Positions 23,635 to 35,283 of a stretch of DNA of 64,000 nt are shown one piece after another. Within the stretch, counting starts at the first letter, position 1, and every line of letters starts with the position of its first letter. Source of the stretch: Microstegium vimineum (taxonomy: Eukaryota > Streptophyta > Magnoliopsida > Poales > Poaceae); assembly GCA_022036555.1 (NCBI GenBank), contig CM039129.1, positions 31,588,051-31,652,050 on the forward strand, written 5' to 3'. The notes beneath the pieces are model-generated. The model saw only the letters and a list, made by a program, of their open reading frames with translations, made no database searches and was not told where the DNA came from. A program made the position numbers and the translations under genes.

Positions 23635-23941
23635 TTTCTAGAGATGAAGAGAGACACAAGGACAAGACTAGGACAAGGTTTTGTGTAGCGTGGGTTTCCT
23701 AGTTTGCCTTGTGGGGAGAGATTTTGGCTAAGAGAAGCTTGATGAATACAAGATATCTTCTTGTGGACTTGAGAGAGAAGCACTACTTCTCTTGAGAGCT
23801 AAGATCTTCACTAGAGAGTAGAGAGAAGAGAGCAAGGCAAGGAATGGTTTGAGCTCGAACTGGATTCTGGTTGAGGTGTGAGGAATAGAGCTCTCCTTGC
23901 ATGGGCTTTTATAGGGGAAGGAGATGGCACCAAGGAGGCAC

Positions 23942-24600
23942 CATAGGGAGGTCAGGGCCGACCCCCTATGGGTGTGCCCTTGGGTGCCATGAGCACTAAC
24001 TTTAGGAGATGCCTTATACAAAGCAAAAGAGAAAGGAAGAGGTGCCAACATGTGGTCGGCCGACCCCCTAAAGTGGGGATTCCACTCACACTTTTTCTAG
24101 TGCTTGGTGAAAGGTAAGGCACGTTATGTGATGTGATCAAAAGCTGAGCTAAAGTGCTCAAGATTCTCCTCTTTAAACAAAGAGTAGTGGGGGACAAAGG
24201 TATGTCATGCTTTGATCAAAGGTGATTGATGTGTTTTCTTTTTCAAAGCATGACAAAGTGAAAGTGTCATGATTCCCCACTTTGAACAAGGAGTAGTGGG
24301 AGACAAGAGTGTGTCATGCTTTAACCAAAAGTTATTGATGTACTTTAAAGCATGACAAGGAAAAAGAGATGTCTCCTAAAGCAAAATCTGAATTTTGAAT
24401 TTCTCACTACTCAAATCATGAGATGATTGGACAAAGGAAGGTGGGGAAGAAAGAGAGATGACCAAGGGGTACCTAGGGTGGTCGGCCGACCCTTATAGGT
24501 CTCATTTTTTTCTTTTTCTTTTATACAGGTCATATTATACTCCTTATTTAAATAAGCCAAGGTAGAGTGTATAGGGGTGGTCGGCTGACCCCCCTATGGA
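23942..24600 (-). promoter_or_regulatory. R1 spacer structure array: four dyads and two hairpins
   Basis: Read in element orientation, dyads occur at about 24571-24600, 24471-24500, 24052-24070 and 23942-23972, all built on GGTCGGCCGACC or a one- or two-base variant with A/TAGGG...CCCTAT arms. Between the second and third lie two inverted-repeat pairs GTCATGCTTT/AAAGCATGAC at 24313-24322/24347-24356 and 24204-24213/24245-24254. R2 has the same order and nearly the same spacings. Function is unknown. Confidence 0.7.
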
Positions 24601-24671
24601 TCTACCTTTTGTCAAAATTTTAAAGCTACACTAATCTCAAGTTTTAATCTACCAATTATTTATTTAGTTCT

Positions 24672-25688
24672 TGTTGACACAAAAAGCGTCAGGATCTACG
24701 AACACCTCGGGCTATTACCCGAATTCGATTTCCGAAGGTGTGCCAGTTGATTTGACCAGTTAATCGACAAGGACGATAACTAGAACAAGATCCAATCAAG
24801 ACAACGGCGATACGCCCGGATGTCAAGACTCAGACTTGATCAGGATAACTAGAGCAGAGCTGAACGAGACAACATCGATGCGCCCAGATGTCAAAGCTCA
24901 GATTACTCCCACGCGGAACTTGCAAGGGTTTGACGGAGATCAAGGTGATGCAGCTCGTCGAAGCTTGAAGAACTCGTAGATAAACTAAGACTAATGCAAT
25001 AAAGGGTAAATTGCAGTAAAAGTAATAAGAGTAATTGATTTGTTTGATAGGATTGATTCTTTTTTCACGCAGCCCTTGGGCACATATTTATACTCCCGCA
25101 TGGAGAGTTGTATAAAGACACGACTCGTATCTTTCCTAAACAAAACTCTATTTTAAGGAAATAACTGACCCACGCAGGAGTCGGACCCAAATAACAATAC
25201 TATTTTCCTAAACAGACACTTCTATTTTTAAGGAAATAAACGACTCGTGCAAGAGTCGGACTCAAACTTCTATAACAATACTGGTATGAGATCACCAGTT
25301 TCCTTATGTCTTCTCTTCGATGAAAACTTTTCATCGGCAGATTCCTTCAATCCGCGACCTCCTTCTTTCGCCATCAGCAATCCCTTGCTGTCGTCAACCG
25401 CCAAGTCACCCTGTGCCCATCGGCACTCCATGCCCATCGGCATCGGCAATACTTTCCGATCGGCAACCTTGTACTTCTGGTAACTTGTCTTCACCAATCA
25501 ATCCTTATTGGCAAGAGTCATCCAACTCCCATCGGCAAAGCTTCCATCGGCAACAAACTTAACCTTTTCGCAGCATCTACTTTCATTGGTAACATTGACT
25601 GATGACTTCTCGATGCCGATGGAAAAAACGGCTACCGATCGATGCAAGTCTTAGCTCATTTGACACGTGCCGAAAAATGGTGTCAACA
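24672..25688 (-). repeat. T1 3' LTR
   Basis: 1017 bp, TGTTGACACA...GTGTCAACA. A TATA box for the minus strand is at 25085-25092. It is rich in ATCGGCA/TGCCGAT words. The adjacent purine tract (minus-strand AATTGGAGGGCATG, 25689-25702) is the polypurine primer. It carries a 16-bp stretch near 24960 absent from the other LTR. Confidence 0.9.
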
Positions 25689-25840
25689 CATGCCCTCCAA
25701 TTTCGGAGTGTAGAATATTTTACGCGCCGAAATTCTCTCTACTATAACTGTTCCCTCCAAGATGACCGCACGACTTCCTCGATCACCACGTGCAAAACCG
25801 CAATTTATTAACAAAATTCCGCAACTGCAGCATGAACAGT

Positions 25841-25847
25841 TATAAAT
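25841..25847 (+). promoter_or_regulatory. Core promoter of the T1 antisense gene
   Basis: TATAAAT lies about 150 bp inside the 3' LTR boundary and points towards the antisense gene. It is followed by a C-rich leader and a candidate leader intron (26106-26206, GTAAAT...CTAG). The region 25689-25800 is partly conserved in T2 at 60700-60800, supporting a retained function before decay. Confidence 0.45.
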
Positions 25848-26206
25848 CCAATCACACCTCCTCGATTGTCGCACATACCTATTGCATACCCTTCCGCATT
25901 CCTGCTCAGTACGAAGAAAATTCCAAAATACCCCTGACCAGGCTTACAAAAATTACCATCATCCTATCTGTTCTTTACCCTGAGCCCACTTTCGCCTTCA
26001 CCTGCCCTCGTCTTCAACCTCCGCGGCGACCCCAACGGCGACTCCGAAGAACAGTCCGTGAACTCAAGTGGCGGCATCTTCTTCTAGCAGAACTCGAACA
26101 GCAAGGTAAATCTGCTCCTTCCTCCCTTCATTTCCTGCAAATTTCTCTCCCGCATCAATCTTGTAATTCTTTTCCCCTTTCTTTCTTTGATTTTTCTGAA
26201 ACCTAG

Positions 26207-29200
26207 GAACTATACAATAAGGTAGTAATCCCCATTGAACGATCCAATTTCAACTGCCTGGGCCCAATGGGAAATCCTGACCCTACCAATCTGATGAATG
26301 CCGAGGCCAAACACATCCCCTTCAAATCCGAGTGTTTTAGCCTAGGGTTATGGAAAGACGCCTTCCGCTCATGGCCTAGATCCACCAAGGGATGGAAGAA
26401 CTGGTACCTTAGAGTAATCAGGACACAACAAGTTTACTGGTCAGAGCGTAATCTAGACCAGTGCATCAGGCTCTCCATTGCCGATATGGAGAGGAATGAG
26501 AACATGATGATGGCAGCTTCCTACTTCTGGTCCGATACAATGAATGCTTTCTTATTCAGACATGGACCTGCCACCCCTACCCTTGCCGATGTGCATATGC
26601 TTACCGGCTTAGATGTCTCCTCTGCCGATACCCCTGCCCTGTTCAACAGGAAGGCTGAGTATAAGGTAACACACGCAATATCAGCGGTTGGACTGGCTAC
26701 ATCCAGGAGTACCAGAAGACTGGATCGGTAGGTCAGAGGGAGCATGCCATCTTTCTGAATATGTGGCTAGAAAAATTTATCTTCTGTGGCAGAGCAGTTG
26801 GACCTACCACTATGCATCTCCCGTAGCAGAACTTCTTGCCGATGGAACAAGACTCCCTCTCGGCCGATATCTTCTTGGATCAGTATACCATCTCCTGCAC
26901 CAAGTGTCCAAGAAGTTATTGCTAGGTGAGTCCATCGGCAACCTTGGAGGTCCCTGATGGTTTGTAAATATGTGGTTGAATGCACACATGTATAAGGTCC
27001 TTCAACTTGATCTGTTCACCCAGCAATTCCCAAGGGATATATCGGAAGATTATGAATATGAGGATGATGAATCGGCAACTCGTCCCCCACTCAACTTTGG
27101 GGAAGCCATCATAGTGCTGCCAGGAACCGATGCCAATGAAGATCAATTCGGCAGGTTCTTCCAAAAGTTTTACTGTGGAATCCCTGTTGCAGAACGGCTT
27201 TGGTGGCCCTATGTTGACGAGAACAACCAATTCGCTCTGTTGTTTAACCTTACTGATTGGAACGTGCCTCAGAACGAAGTAATCATGAAGGCCAACATTG
27301 TTCCCCGAGCTATCCCAGTTAACATTTTTGGAACTGGGAAGAATGTTCCTCCATCTTTCGAGTTTTATTACCCATCGGTAGCAGCAAGACAACTGGCGTT
27401 CGACCAATTACCGATCAAGCTCTGTTACTCAAAGGTAGTAAAACTAAGACAAATCATCTCCAGCGCCATGGACTGGAACAAGGTCATTAATCTCCCTCCC
27501 AATGCCGACACATCAGACATCGACCTATCCTCCTAGACACCAACATCATTCATGACAGAGTTATACAAATCTTGGTGGCAAGAATGGAGAGGCCAAATCT
27601 TTGCCAAGTCATCACATTATTATCGGCACTTGATCGACACCAATCACGTCATCCCCAATGATGCAGTAAGTTTCTTTATCCCAATGTATCTTACTATTTA
27701 CTTCTACCATTGGTATCTGACTTTCTCTTGCTACAGGTCGACGATCCAATCCCCCGAGTGAGCAAGAGTGGCAAGCCCTTCCGCGTCCGAGTGATGAGCC
27801 CGGTGTCCATTATCGGCAACAATGCTCCTACATTGGCCGCCTTCACTCCCCAGAGGACACCTAATGTCACTCTGAAACCAAGGTCGACGCCTGCAATGAC
27901 CAGTGCCACTCCATCGGCCGCCGCTGCCATCTTGGCGCGAGCTTTCGCAGTAAGTTTCAGTTTTATTTACACCGATCATAAACTACTCATCGACAATATT
28001 TATTCTATGTAACTTGCACCAAACATTCTTCAGGCAGCGAGGTCATCGGCAGCTACTGCAAACGTACCAACCTCCTCAACTCCTACTGCCGATGCCCCCC
28101 AAGCTTCGCAATCAAAACGGGCCGGCTCACCGACTGCTGCTCCGAGGAAGAAGAGGCGTATGAGGCTAGCTACTCCAGCTACTGATGCACCAACAGTAGA
28201 GCAATCATCGACTGCTGATGCACCAACGGCAGAACCATCGTCAGCGCCCATTCCCGAGCAGCTGATGGACGAAACTCCCGACCAGGCAACAACACCTCCG
28301 CAGGAACCGGCTGCAACAGCATCGGTATCGGCACCAACACCTGTACCTGATGAGACTCCCGATCAGAGGACAACATCGCCGCCACAGGAGCCAGCCGCCG
28401 CAGCAGAAATAGTGCCAACAACAGCACCTACAGCACCAACCGCTCCTCCTACGGAAGCGTGTTCATTGGCAACTACTGCCGATCTCCAAGATGAAGCCGC
28501 ACCAACGGCCTTTCCAAGTCCCAGACAAGAGATCCGTTTCAAGATGGTAAGCCTATTATCTAAAAACTTGCAATACAAATTTATGATCGGCAAATTTTAG
28601 CTTTCTTCTTTTCAGGCCCAAGACTCTCCCGATAGCTTGTTTTCTTTCGGCATCAACCTCCCTGGCGAAGACGAAGATCAAGAAGGTTCTACTGCAGCAA
28701 ACAACTTATTTTCCTTCGCCGTCAACTTTCCCGATGAAGACGAGGACGAAGAAAGCTCTGCTCCAGCTTTATTGGCAGAGGTCAAATTCAAGCTTGAAGC
28801 ACTGCTCTCTCTGCTGCAACAAAACACATCCCAGCTCGTCCAAGACTCTACTGCAGCAAAGGCAACTTTCAAAGACATTCAAGGCCACTTGTCTGCCGAT
28901 ACAGAAGAAATCCTCTTCCAAGCAGCATTCCTCGAGAGCCGCCAACTCCAATACCAACGGGTCTCGCGCCGCATTGCCGATAGGAACGCTCAGTCTAAGC
29001 TTACAGAGGAAATGCTCAAGTTCAAGCAAATTGCCGATGAGAAGCATAAGAACATCGGCCAAGTAGAAGCCTCCGGCGCTAATCTTGAGCAAGAGATAGT
29101 TCACCTAACGGCAAGGAGGGAAGAGCTGCAGGCCGAATTAAGAAGGGTGGAGGAAGCCTTGAGCGCAGCCAGCCAGAAGAAAGCTCAACTGCCTGATGCC

Positions 29201-29365
29201 ATCAAGGCTTTGCGACAAGAAAGAGACGCAAATGCTCGACAAGCTATCGCACTGAAGAAGAAGATCAAACCAATCGGAGCGTCTGCCGATGATGATGCCA
29301 GGGAGATGGAAGCAATAGAGCAAATTCGCCTGCGTGCGATATCAGCGATCCAATCCTTGTTGTGA
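26207..29365 (+). pseudogene. T1 antisense gene: plant mobile domain plus coiled-coil protein
   Basis: A spliced gene runs opposite to gag-pol. Exons: 26207-27665 (with frameshifts), 27737-27949, 28034-28546 and 28616-29365. Introns begin GTAAG, end in CAG and are all phase 0. A leader exon ending at 26105 is possible. Exon 2 resembles the plant mobile domain (aminotransferase-like, PF10536): SLGLWKDAFRSW, HMLTGLDV, then in shifted frames HAIFLNMWLEKFIF and LLGSVYHLLHQV. The middle exons are Ala/Pro/Thr-rich with a basic patch, PRKKRR, perhaps a nuclear signal. The last exon is an acidic segment and a long coiled coil ending at 29365. Frameshifts near 26670 and 26830 and a stop at about 27534 disrupt it. 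Such captured genes occur in Tat elements. Function unknown. Confidence 0.7.
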
Positions 29366-29470
29366 TTCGTTACAATTCATCATATCGGCAAATGTAATCA
29401 GTAACACTTGATTTTGCTCTGTAATATAATGTCAGTAACCTCTTCTTTCATCGGCGTTCAAACGAGCACT

Positions 29471-30982
29471 CTATGAGTCTACCCAAATACTAGGGTAATA
29501 TTTCTTCAAGTATTTACCGTTGATTTCTCTGGAGAATGCAACTCCTTCGAGAGTTTCTAAAATATAAGCATTGCCAGGAGCAGACTGTTTTATCCGATAA
29601 GTACCTTCCCAATTAGGAGACCATTTTCCAAACTTAGAACTCTTAGTCCCAATCGGTAAAATCAACTTCCATACCAGATCACCATCGGCAAATTGCTTCA
29701 CTTTTACCTTCTTGTCATACCATATGGCAACCCTTTTCTTATTTTCTTCAATGCTGATCAGAGCCCTCAACCGATGACCTGCTAAGTCTTCCAACTCATC
29801 TTTCATAAGAGTATTATATTCATCGGCTGTCAATTGATCCTGAAAAGATAAATGCCTGGAACCAGTTTTAACTTCCCAAGGCAGGACAACATCATGCCCA
29901 TAGACCAACTGATATGGCGAAACTTTGGTTGCACCATGACAAGCCATCCGATACGACCATAGGGCTTCATTTAACACTACATGCCACCTTCTAGGGTTCT
30001 CTTCAATTTTGCGTTTGATAAGCTTAATGAATCCTTTATTAGTTGCTTCAGCTTGACCGTTAGCTTGAGCATAATAAGGAGAAGAATTCAATACCTTGAA
30101 CCCCATACTAGCAGCAAATTCATCAAACTCTCCCGATGTGAACATGGTTCCCTGATCGGTAGTAATAGTTTGAGGAATACCGAATCGGTAAACAATATGT
30201 TCTTTTACAAAATCTATCATGTTTGCCGATGTTACTTTCTTCAAAGGAATCGCCTCAACCCATTTTGTAAAGTAATCGGTAGCAACGAGCATAAACTTAT
30301 GTCCCTTACTTGATGGCGGATAAATTTGGCCGATGAGATCAATAACCCATCCTCTAAATGGCCAAGGCTTGATTATAGGATTCATTGCCGATGCAGGTAC
30401 CCTCTGGACATTACCAAACTTCTGACAATCTTGGCACCTTTTAAAATAGTTGAAGCAATCTTCAAGAATTGTCGGCCAATAATATCCATTCCGCCTAATC
30501 ATCCACTTCATTTTGAATGCCGATTGATGTGCTCCACACACGCCCTCATGGATCTCGCCCATCAATTCTTTTGATTCCTCTTTACTAAGGCATCTGAGCA
30601 AGACTCCATCAATTGTCCGATAATACAATTCATTGTCAAGGAGCACATACTTGGTGGCTTGGAACCTTAGACGCCTTTCAACCTTCTTAGATGGATCTCT
30701 TAAGTAATTGGCAATTTCCTTTTTCCAGTCATCGACAACCATTACCGATGTCATGACTTCTTGAATCGGCTGATATCCTGAAGCATTCTGTGCTAACCGA
30801 TTGACCTCTTCGTTATGCAACCTAGGAATATGCTCAAGGCGGTACTCTTTGAATTCTTTCAATAATTGTAAACACTTCTCATGGTGTGTAATCAACACTT
30901 CACTTCGGCATTCATATACCCTAGTCAATTGATTGATCACCAACATAGAGTCGCCAAAAATTTCAACAGCATCGGCACGCAC
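29471..30982 (-). CDS. T1 integrase (with end of RNase H)
   Basis: A 503-aa open frame. The first ~90 residues finish the second RNase H-like domain (VEIFGDSMLVINQL). The zinc-binding domain follows (HEGVCGAH...CQDCQKFG), then the DDE core with VIDLIGQIY, TDYFTKWVEAIP, TTDQGTMFTSGEFDEF and the Glu in NGQAEATNKGF. The C-terminal part is basic, with KFGKWSPNWEGTYRI and INGKYLKKYYPS. The enzyme would insert element cDNA into nuclear DNA. The catalytic D, D and E are all visible. It is separated from the RT frame only by a small deletion near 30995, so it is part of pol rather than an independent gene. The ATG at 30982 is not the natural start. Confidence 0.85.
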   Translation of the reverse strand: MRADAVEIFGDSMLVINQLTRVYECRSEVLITHHEKCLQLLKEFKEYRLEHIPRLHNEEVNRLAQNASGYQPIQEVMTSVMVVDDWKKEIANYLRDPSKKVERRLRFQATKYVLLDNELYYRTIDGVLLRCLSKEESKELMGEIHEGVCGAHQSAFKMKWMIRRNGYYWPTILEDCFNYFKRCQDCQKFGNVQRVPASAMNPIIKPWPFRGWVIDLIGQIYPPSSKGHKFMLVATDYFTKWVEAIPLKKVTSANMIDFVKEHIVYRFGIPQTITTDQGTMFTSGEFDEFAASMGFKVLNSSPYYAQANGQAEATNKGFIKLIKRKIEENPRRWHVVLNEALWSYRMACHGATKVSPYQLVYGHDVVLPWEVKTGSRHLSFQDQLTADEYNTLMKDELEDLAGHRLRALISIEENKKRVAIWYDKKVKVKQFADGDLVWKLILPIGTKSSKFGKWSPNWEGTYRIKQSAPGNAYILETLEGVAFSREINGKYLKKYYPSIWVDS

Positions 30983-32705
30983 TTCTCTGAGTAATTAACC
31001 CTTTCATTAAAGCTTGATATTCAGCCTGATTGTTTGTCGATGTGGCAACAATCGGCAATGAAATCTGATACTTTCGCCCTCGGGGTGAAATTAAGAGAAC
31101 ACCGATGCCTGCTCCTTCTCTGCATGTAGACCCATCAAAGAACAAAGTCCAAGGAGCAATCTCTACAGAGCTTACCATATTGCAATGCTGAGTAACAAAA
31201 TCGGCCATCACCTGACCTTTAACTGCCTTAGCCGATTCATACCTTAGATCAAACTCTGAAAGTGCTAGGATCCATTTGCCGATTCTTCCACTTAATATCG
31301 GCATCGACAGCATATACTTAACCACATCATCTTTGCAGATAACAGTGCATTCAGCCGACAATAAATAATGCCTCCATTTTATGCAAGAGAAATATAAACA
31401 TAAACATAATCTCTCTATGGCCGAATACTTGGTTTCAGTATCCACCAGTCTTCTACTTAAATAATATATCACATGTTCTTTCTCTTCAAATTCTTGAATT
31501 AAGGCTGATCCGATAACACCGTCATCGGCAGACAAGTACAACCTGAAAGGCTTTCTGTGTTGCGGTGGAACCAGGACTGGAGGGTTTACCAAATATTTCT
31601 TGATCTCCTCCAAGGCTAACTGCTGTTCTTCTTTCCATGTAAACCCTTGATCGGCTTTCAGCTTCAACAATGGACTAAAGGATTTAATCTTACCAGATAA
31701 GTTGGATATAAATCTTCTAATAAAATTAATCTTGCCGATCAAGGATTGCAGCTCAGTCTTGTTTGTAGGAGCAACCACTTTGTTAATTGCATCAATAGAT
31801 TTTCTGCCAATCTCTATGCCTCTTTGATGCACCATAAAACCCAGAAATTGACCTGCCGATACACCAAATACACACTTGTTAGGATTCATCTTCAACCCAT
31901 GCTCCCTTGTGCACTCCAGGATTTTTTGCAAATCGGCAAGATGCTTTTCAAAACTTTCGGATTTAACCACCACATCATCAATATAGATTTCGACTATCGT
32001 ACCAATGTGTTTATGAAAGATGAAATTCATTGCTCTTTGATAAGTAGCACCGGCGTTCTTCAAGCCGAAAGTCATTACGACCCACTCGAACAAACCGACG
32101 TGACCTGGACATCTGAAGGCAGTTTTGGATATGTCTTCTTCAGCCATGAATATCTGATTATATCCAGCATTACCATCCATGAAGCTAATGATTTGATGTC
32201 CAGCAGCAGCATCAATCAGTAGATCGGCAACGGGCATCGGGTAACCATCCATCGGTGTGGCTTTGTTGAGATTCCTAAAATCAATACAAACACGAAGTTT
32301 TCCATTTTTCTTATACACAGGAACCACATTAGAAATCCATTCGGTATATCGGCATTGCCGAATAAATCCAGCTTCGATTAACTTTATAATCTCAGCCTTA
32401 ATGTCAGGTAGAATGGTAGGATTGCATCGGCGCGCAGGTTGCCGATGTGGTTGGAAACTAGACTTAATAGGCAACCGATGTTCGACTATCGATCGGTCTA
32501 AACCAGGCATCTCCATATAATCCCAAGCAAAACAATCTTTATATTCCTTTAATAAATCAGTCAACTGTTGTTTACATTGGGAATCTAAATTAGCACTAAT
32601 AAAAGTAGGCCTATGTTTACTACCATCGCTGATGTCTATTTCGAGTAAATCATCGGCGGTTGTGAAGCCCTGTCCCAGTTTTCCATCATCAGCGAACCGA
32701 TCCAT
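30963..32705 (-). CDS. T1 reverse transcriptase and RNase H
   Basis: A 580-aa frame starting MDRFADDGKLGQG. RT motifs in order: RVCIDFRNLNKATP, PVADLLIDAAAG, FMDGNAGYNQI, MTFGLKNAGATYQRAM and the catalytic VEIYIDDVVVKS. The connection and first RNase H domain follow (LYLSADDGVIGSAL, TETKYSAIERLCL). A second, archaeal-type RNase H then starts at TLFFDGSTCREGAGIG. Dual RNase H is characteristic of the Tat lineage. The frame ends in ITQRSACRCC because two bases are missing near 30995 relative to T2, after which the pol frame resumes in the integrase ORF. The catalytic residues look intact. Confidence 0.87.
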   Translation of the reverse strand: MDRFADDGKLGQGFTTADDLLEIDISDGSKHRPTFISANLDSQCKQQLTDLLKEYKDCFAWDYMEMPGLDRSIVEHRLPIKSSFQPHRQPARRCNPTILPDIKAEIIKLIEAGFIRQCRYTEWISNVVPVYKKNGKLRVCIDFRNLNKATPMDGYPMPVADLLIDAAAGHQIISFMDGNAGYNQIFMAEEDISKTAFRCPGHVGLFEWVVMTFGLKNAGATYQRAMNFIFHKHIGTIVEIYIDDVVVKSESFEKHLADLQKILECTREHGLKMNPNKCVFGVSAGQFLGFMVHQRGIEIGRKSIDAINKVVAPTNKTELQSLIGKINFIRRFISNLSGKIKSFSPLLKLKADQGFTWKEEQQLALEEIKKYLVNPPVLVPPQHRKPFRLYLSADDGVIGSALIQEFEEKEHVIYYLSRRLVDTETKYSAIERLCLCLYFSCIKWRHYLLSAECTVICKDDVVKYMLSMPILSGRIGKWILALSEFDLRYESAKAVKGQVMADFVTQHCNMVSSVEIAPWTLFFDGSTCREGAGIGVLLISPRGRKYQISLPIVATSTNNQAEYQALMKGLITQRSACRCC

Positions 32706-32887
32706 TAAAACTCTTCTTCATGACCGACTGCTTGGATCGGTGTAATGCGGTAATCGGCAACTTTGAGGAACTTCGTGTCCCCAGCTTCACCTGATATGCA
32801 TCTGGTTTGCTCATAAGTTTTCGATTCTGCCGACGCAACGAACGATGGGGTCTCACTTCGGACGACTTCAATCTTGTCTCCGACCCA

Positions 32888-33172
32888 CTACACAAGGCTT
32901 TGATGCATGGTGAAAGGAATACAGCAATTGGCATGGATCCAATCCCTTCCTAGGAGCAAGTTGTAGGTGCCTTTGCCACTGATCACAAAAAATGTCATCG
33001 GCAAAGTTTTGTTGCCGATGGTCTGTTCAACGCATACGGCTCCCATGGCTGGCGACACATTGCCTTCAAAATCTTTGAGCTTCATGTCCGTCTTGACTAA
33101 GTCTTGGTCGCCTTTTCCAAGCTTTTTGAACATGACATATGGCATTATGTTTATCGACGCCCCGCCATCCCG
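32888..33172 (-). pseudogene. T1 protease
   Basis: A retropepsin-type segment. The active-site DGGASINIMP is encoded at about 33143-33169 in the same frame as the ORF beginning at 33145, and the later part has NLLLGRDWIHAN, the usual second signature. The flanking sequence (33173-33572 upstream and 32706-32887 downstream) is full of stops and holds only degraded linker. It would cut the Gag-Pol precursor. The start at 33145 is internal. The natural frame runs in from gag. Confidence 0.7.
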
Positions 33173-33572
33173 ATGTTTGGATCTCTGGAGAATATTTCTT
33201 CATCAGGCACTCTTGCATTGGCCCTCTCCTCAAGCTCCTCTTGATCAACACGCCTGCCAAGCCTGCTATGCGCGCTGAGCTTGCCCCCCAGTCGGTCATG
33301 TGCCAATTTCTTCTCTCTGAGCAGCCTGGCATACCTGGATGCCCGATCATCAAAACAAGGTTTCTTACCTGACCGATCGGCAGTGTAATATCCATTGCAT
33401 TCGGGGCAATTATCGGCAGTAGGTAGCTTGATGCCTTCTTCCCAACAGTGAACGAAGAAGGGACACTTCCAATGGTCCTTATGCGGAAGCCACTCTTGAT
33501 GCTCTTCTTTTTCCTGCCAATATCACTCCTTTTGCGATTGCCGATACTCTTGCCTTGGCTGCTTGTGCGTGA

Positions 33573-34805
33573 TTATAACACCAGGAGCCCTCTGGCACTG
33601 CTATTTTCATCGGCAACTCTCTTGCCCTTTCTACCATCTGCAAACCTCCTTTCGTCGCGCTCAGCTACTTGATGGCTAGGATCTACCGACGCATTCTTCC
33701 TGGCAGCTTCCGATGTCAGCACTTTAGTTTTTCCACTAGTTTCCACCATATTATTTGGAAACGGGTGCTGATCAATCTTCATCGGTTTCTGGACTTTAGA
33801 ATTTTCAAATTTGATTCGTCCAGATTCAATTTCTGACTGCAATTGCTGCCTGAATACTTTGCAGTCATTGGTACTGTGCGAAGTTGCATTGTGCCACTTG
33901 CAGTACCTGATCTTCCTGAGCTCTTCGGCTGATGGAATTACTTGGTTAGGCGCCAACTTGATTCGCCCTTCTTGAAGTAACAAGTCAAACATCCTATCGG
34001 CCTTGGTAATGTCAAAGGTGAACCTTTCAGCCTCTTTTTGGCCAAATGGACAAGACACAGATTTCTTATCCTTCACCCATTCGGCAGCACCGATGCTTAG
34101 CTCTTCATCTGATCCAGAATTCTCTTCTTTCCCAATGAAGGTCACCTTCTTATTCCAAGTCTTCCTGGGTTCAAAGGTCTTGACATCTTGATCGGCAATC
34201 CTTTGCACCAGATGACTTAGGCTTTCAAATTCTTGAGACACATACTTATCTTTGATGTGCGGCAGTAGTCCCTGGAAAGCCAAATCTTCCAGTTGTCGAT
34301 CATCAAGTACCAGGCTGTAACACTTGTTCTTTACGTCTCGCAGCCTTTGAACAAAGTTTTCCACCGATTCGTCATTGCATTGCCTTAGCTTAACCAAATC
34401 GGTAATCTTCTTCTCATGTATGCCAGCGAAGAAGTATTTGTGAAATTGTTTTTCTAGATCGGCCCAAGTAATCACAGAGTTTGGAGGTAATGATATAAAC
34501 CATGTGAATGCCGATCCAGACAATGATGATGAGAACAATCTCACCCTCAGTTCCTCTCTGCTGGCAGCTTCTCCACACTGGATAATGAAGCAATTGATAT
34601 GCTCCATCGTTGACGTGTCATCTTGGCCAGAGAACTTGGTAAAATCCGGCACCTTGTACCGATTTAGGAGAGGAATCAAATCATATGCTGGAGGATACGG
34701 GGTCCGATAAGAATATGTATTGACCTTGGGTTTAATGCCGAATTGTTCTTTCATTACTTCGGCGATCTTATCGGTCCAATATGCATCCTGCTCTTGCCGA
34801 CTCAT
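33573..34805 (-). CDS. T1 gag, capsid and nucleocapsid part
   Basis: A 410-aa frame. The retrotransposon-gag domain occupies about residues 50-200 (VPDFTKFSGQDD, FTWFISLPPNSVITWADLE, FHKYFFAGIHEK, FVQRLRDVKNKC). A later Cys/His motif, YCKWHNATSHSTNDC, is the Tat-type zinc knuckle variant. The protein would build the particle. It begins at MSRQEQDAYWTDKIAEV, but the conserved upstream section (35284-35997) shows that this is the second half of a longer Gag, joined through a region of stops at 34806-35283. Confidence 0.82.
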   Translation of the reverse strand: MSRQEQDAYWTDKIAEVMKEQFGIKPKVNTYSYRTPYPPAYDLIPLLNRYKVPDFTKFSGQDDTSTMEHINCFIIQCGEAASREELRVRLFSSSLSGSAFTWFISLPPNSVITWADLEKQFHKYFFAGIHEKKITDLVKLRQCNDESVENFVQRLRDVKNKCYSLVLDDRQLEDLAFQGLLPHIKDKYVSQEFESLSHLVQRIADQDVKTFEPRKTWNKKVTFIGKEENSGSDEELSIGAAEWVKDKKSVSCPFGQKEAERFTFDITKADRMFDLLLQEGRIKLAPNQVIPSAEELRKIRYCKWHNATSHSTNDCKVFRQQLQSEIESGRIKFENSKVQKPMKIDQHPFPNNMVETSGKTKVLTSEAARKNASVDPSHQVAERDERRFADGRKGKRVADENSSARGLLVL

Positions 34806-35283
34806 TGCTGGTTGTTGACTGGTGGAGCCGGCTGATGCGCCCCTTCAGGTCTTGGTAGAAGATGCGGAGTAGTTGGCATGGGCGCAGCACCAGTCATCTG
34901 GACGTTAGCATCGGCTGACTTACCGATGGGTAATTTTGCACACTTAGTAGATTAGGTTGAGTCATCATATTCATCGGTTGCTGTACTGATGGTCCACTCT
35001 GAGTGTTTGCTGGACTTCCATACTGATACATTAATACGCCAGGCTGTTGAACGGCGGCTGACTAGTCCATCCAGGATTTAAATCATCGGCATGTGACTTA
35101 CCGATGGCTGATAGTGACTGGCACCTGCTGCTCCTGCACCTTGGAGTAATCAAAAAATTGGTTACCTTGATGTGATATTACCCCGGCCTGAGGATTTACT
35201 AGCATAGGTTGGCTTCCAGTTGCTATAGTGTGTTGCATCGGCACAGAGTTTGCCGATGGTGGCATCAGAGGTATATTTAGGAA

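Noticed and set aside
22142..23665. ORF1 as an envelope gene
   Set aside because: It sits in the env-like position, but I see no signal peptide or transmembrane helix, and the central domain resembles ATHILA ORF1 instead.
26267..29365. Host gene lying between T1 integrase and LTR
   Set aside because: The same coiled-coil sequence is found at the same place and orientation in T2, so the gene belongs to the element family rather than to a host locus.
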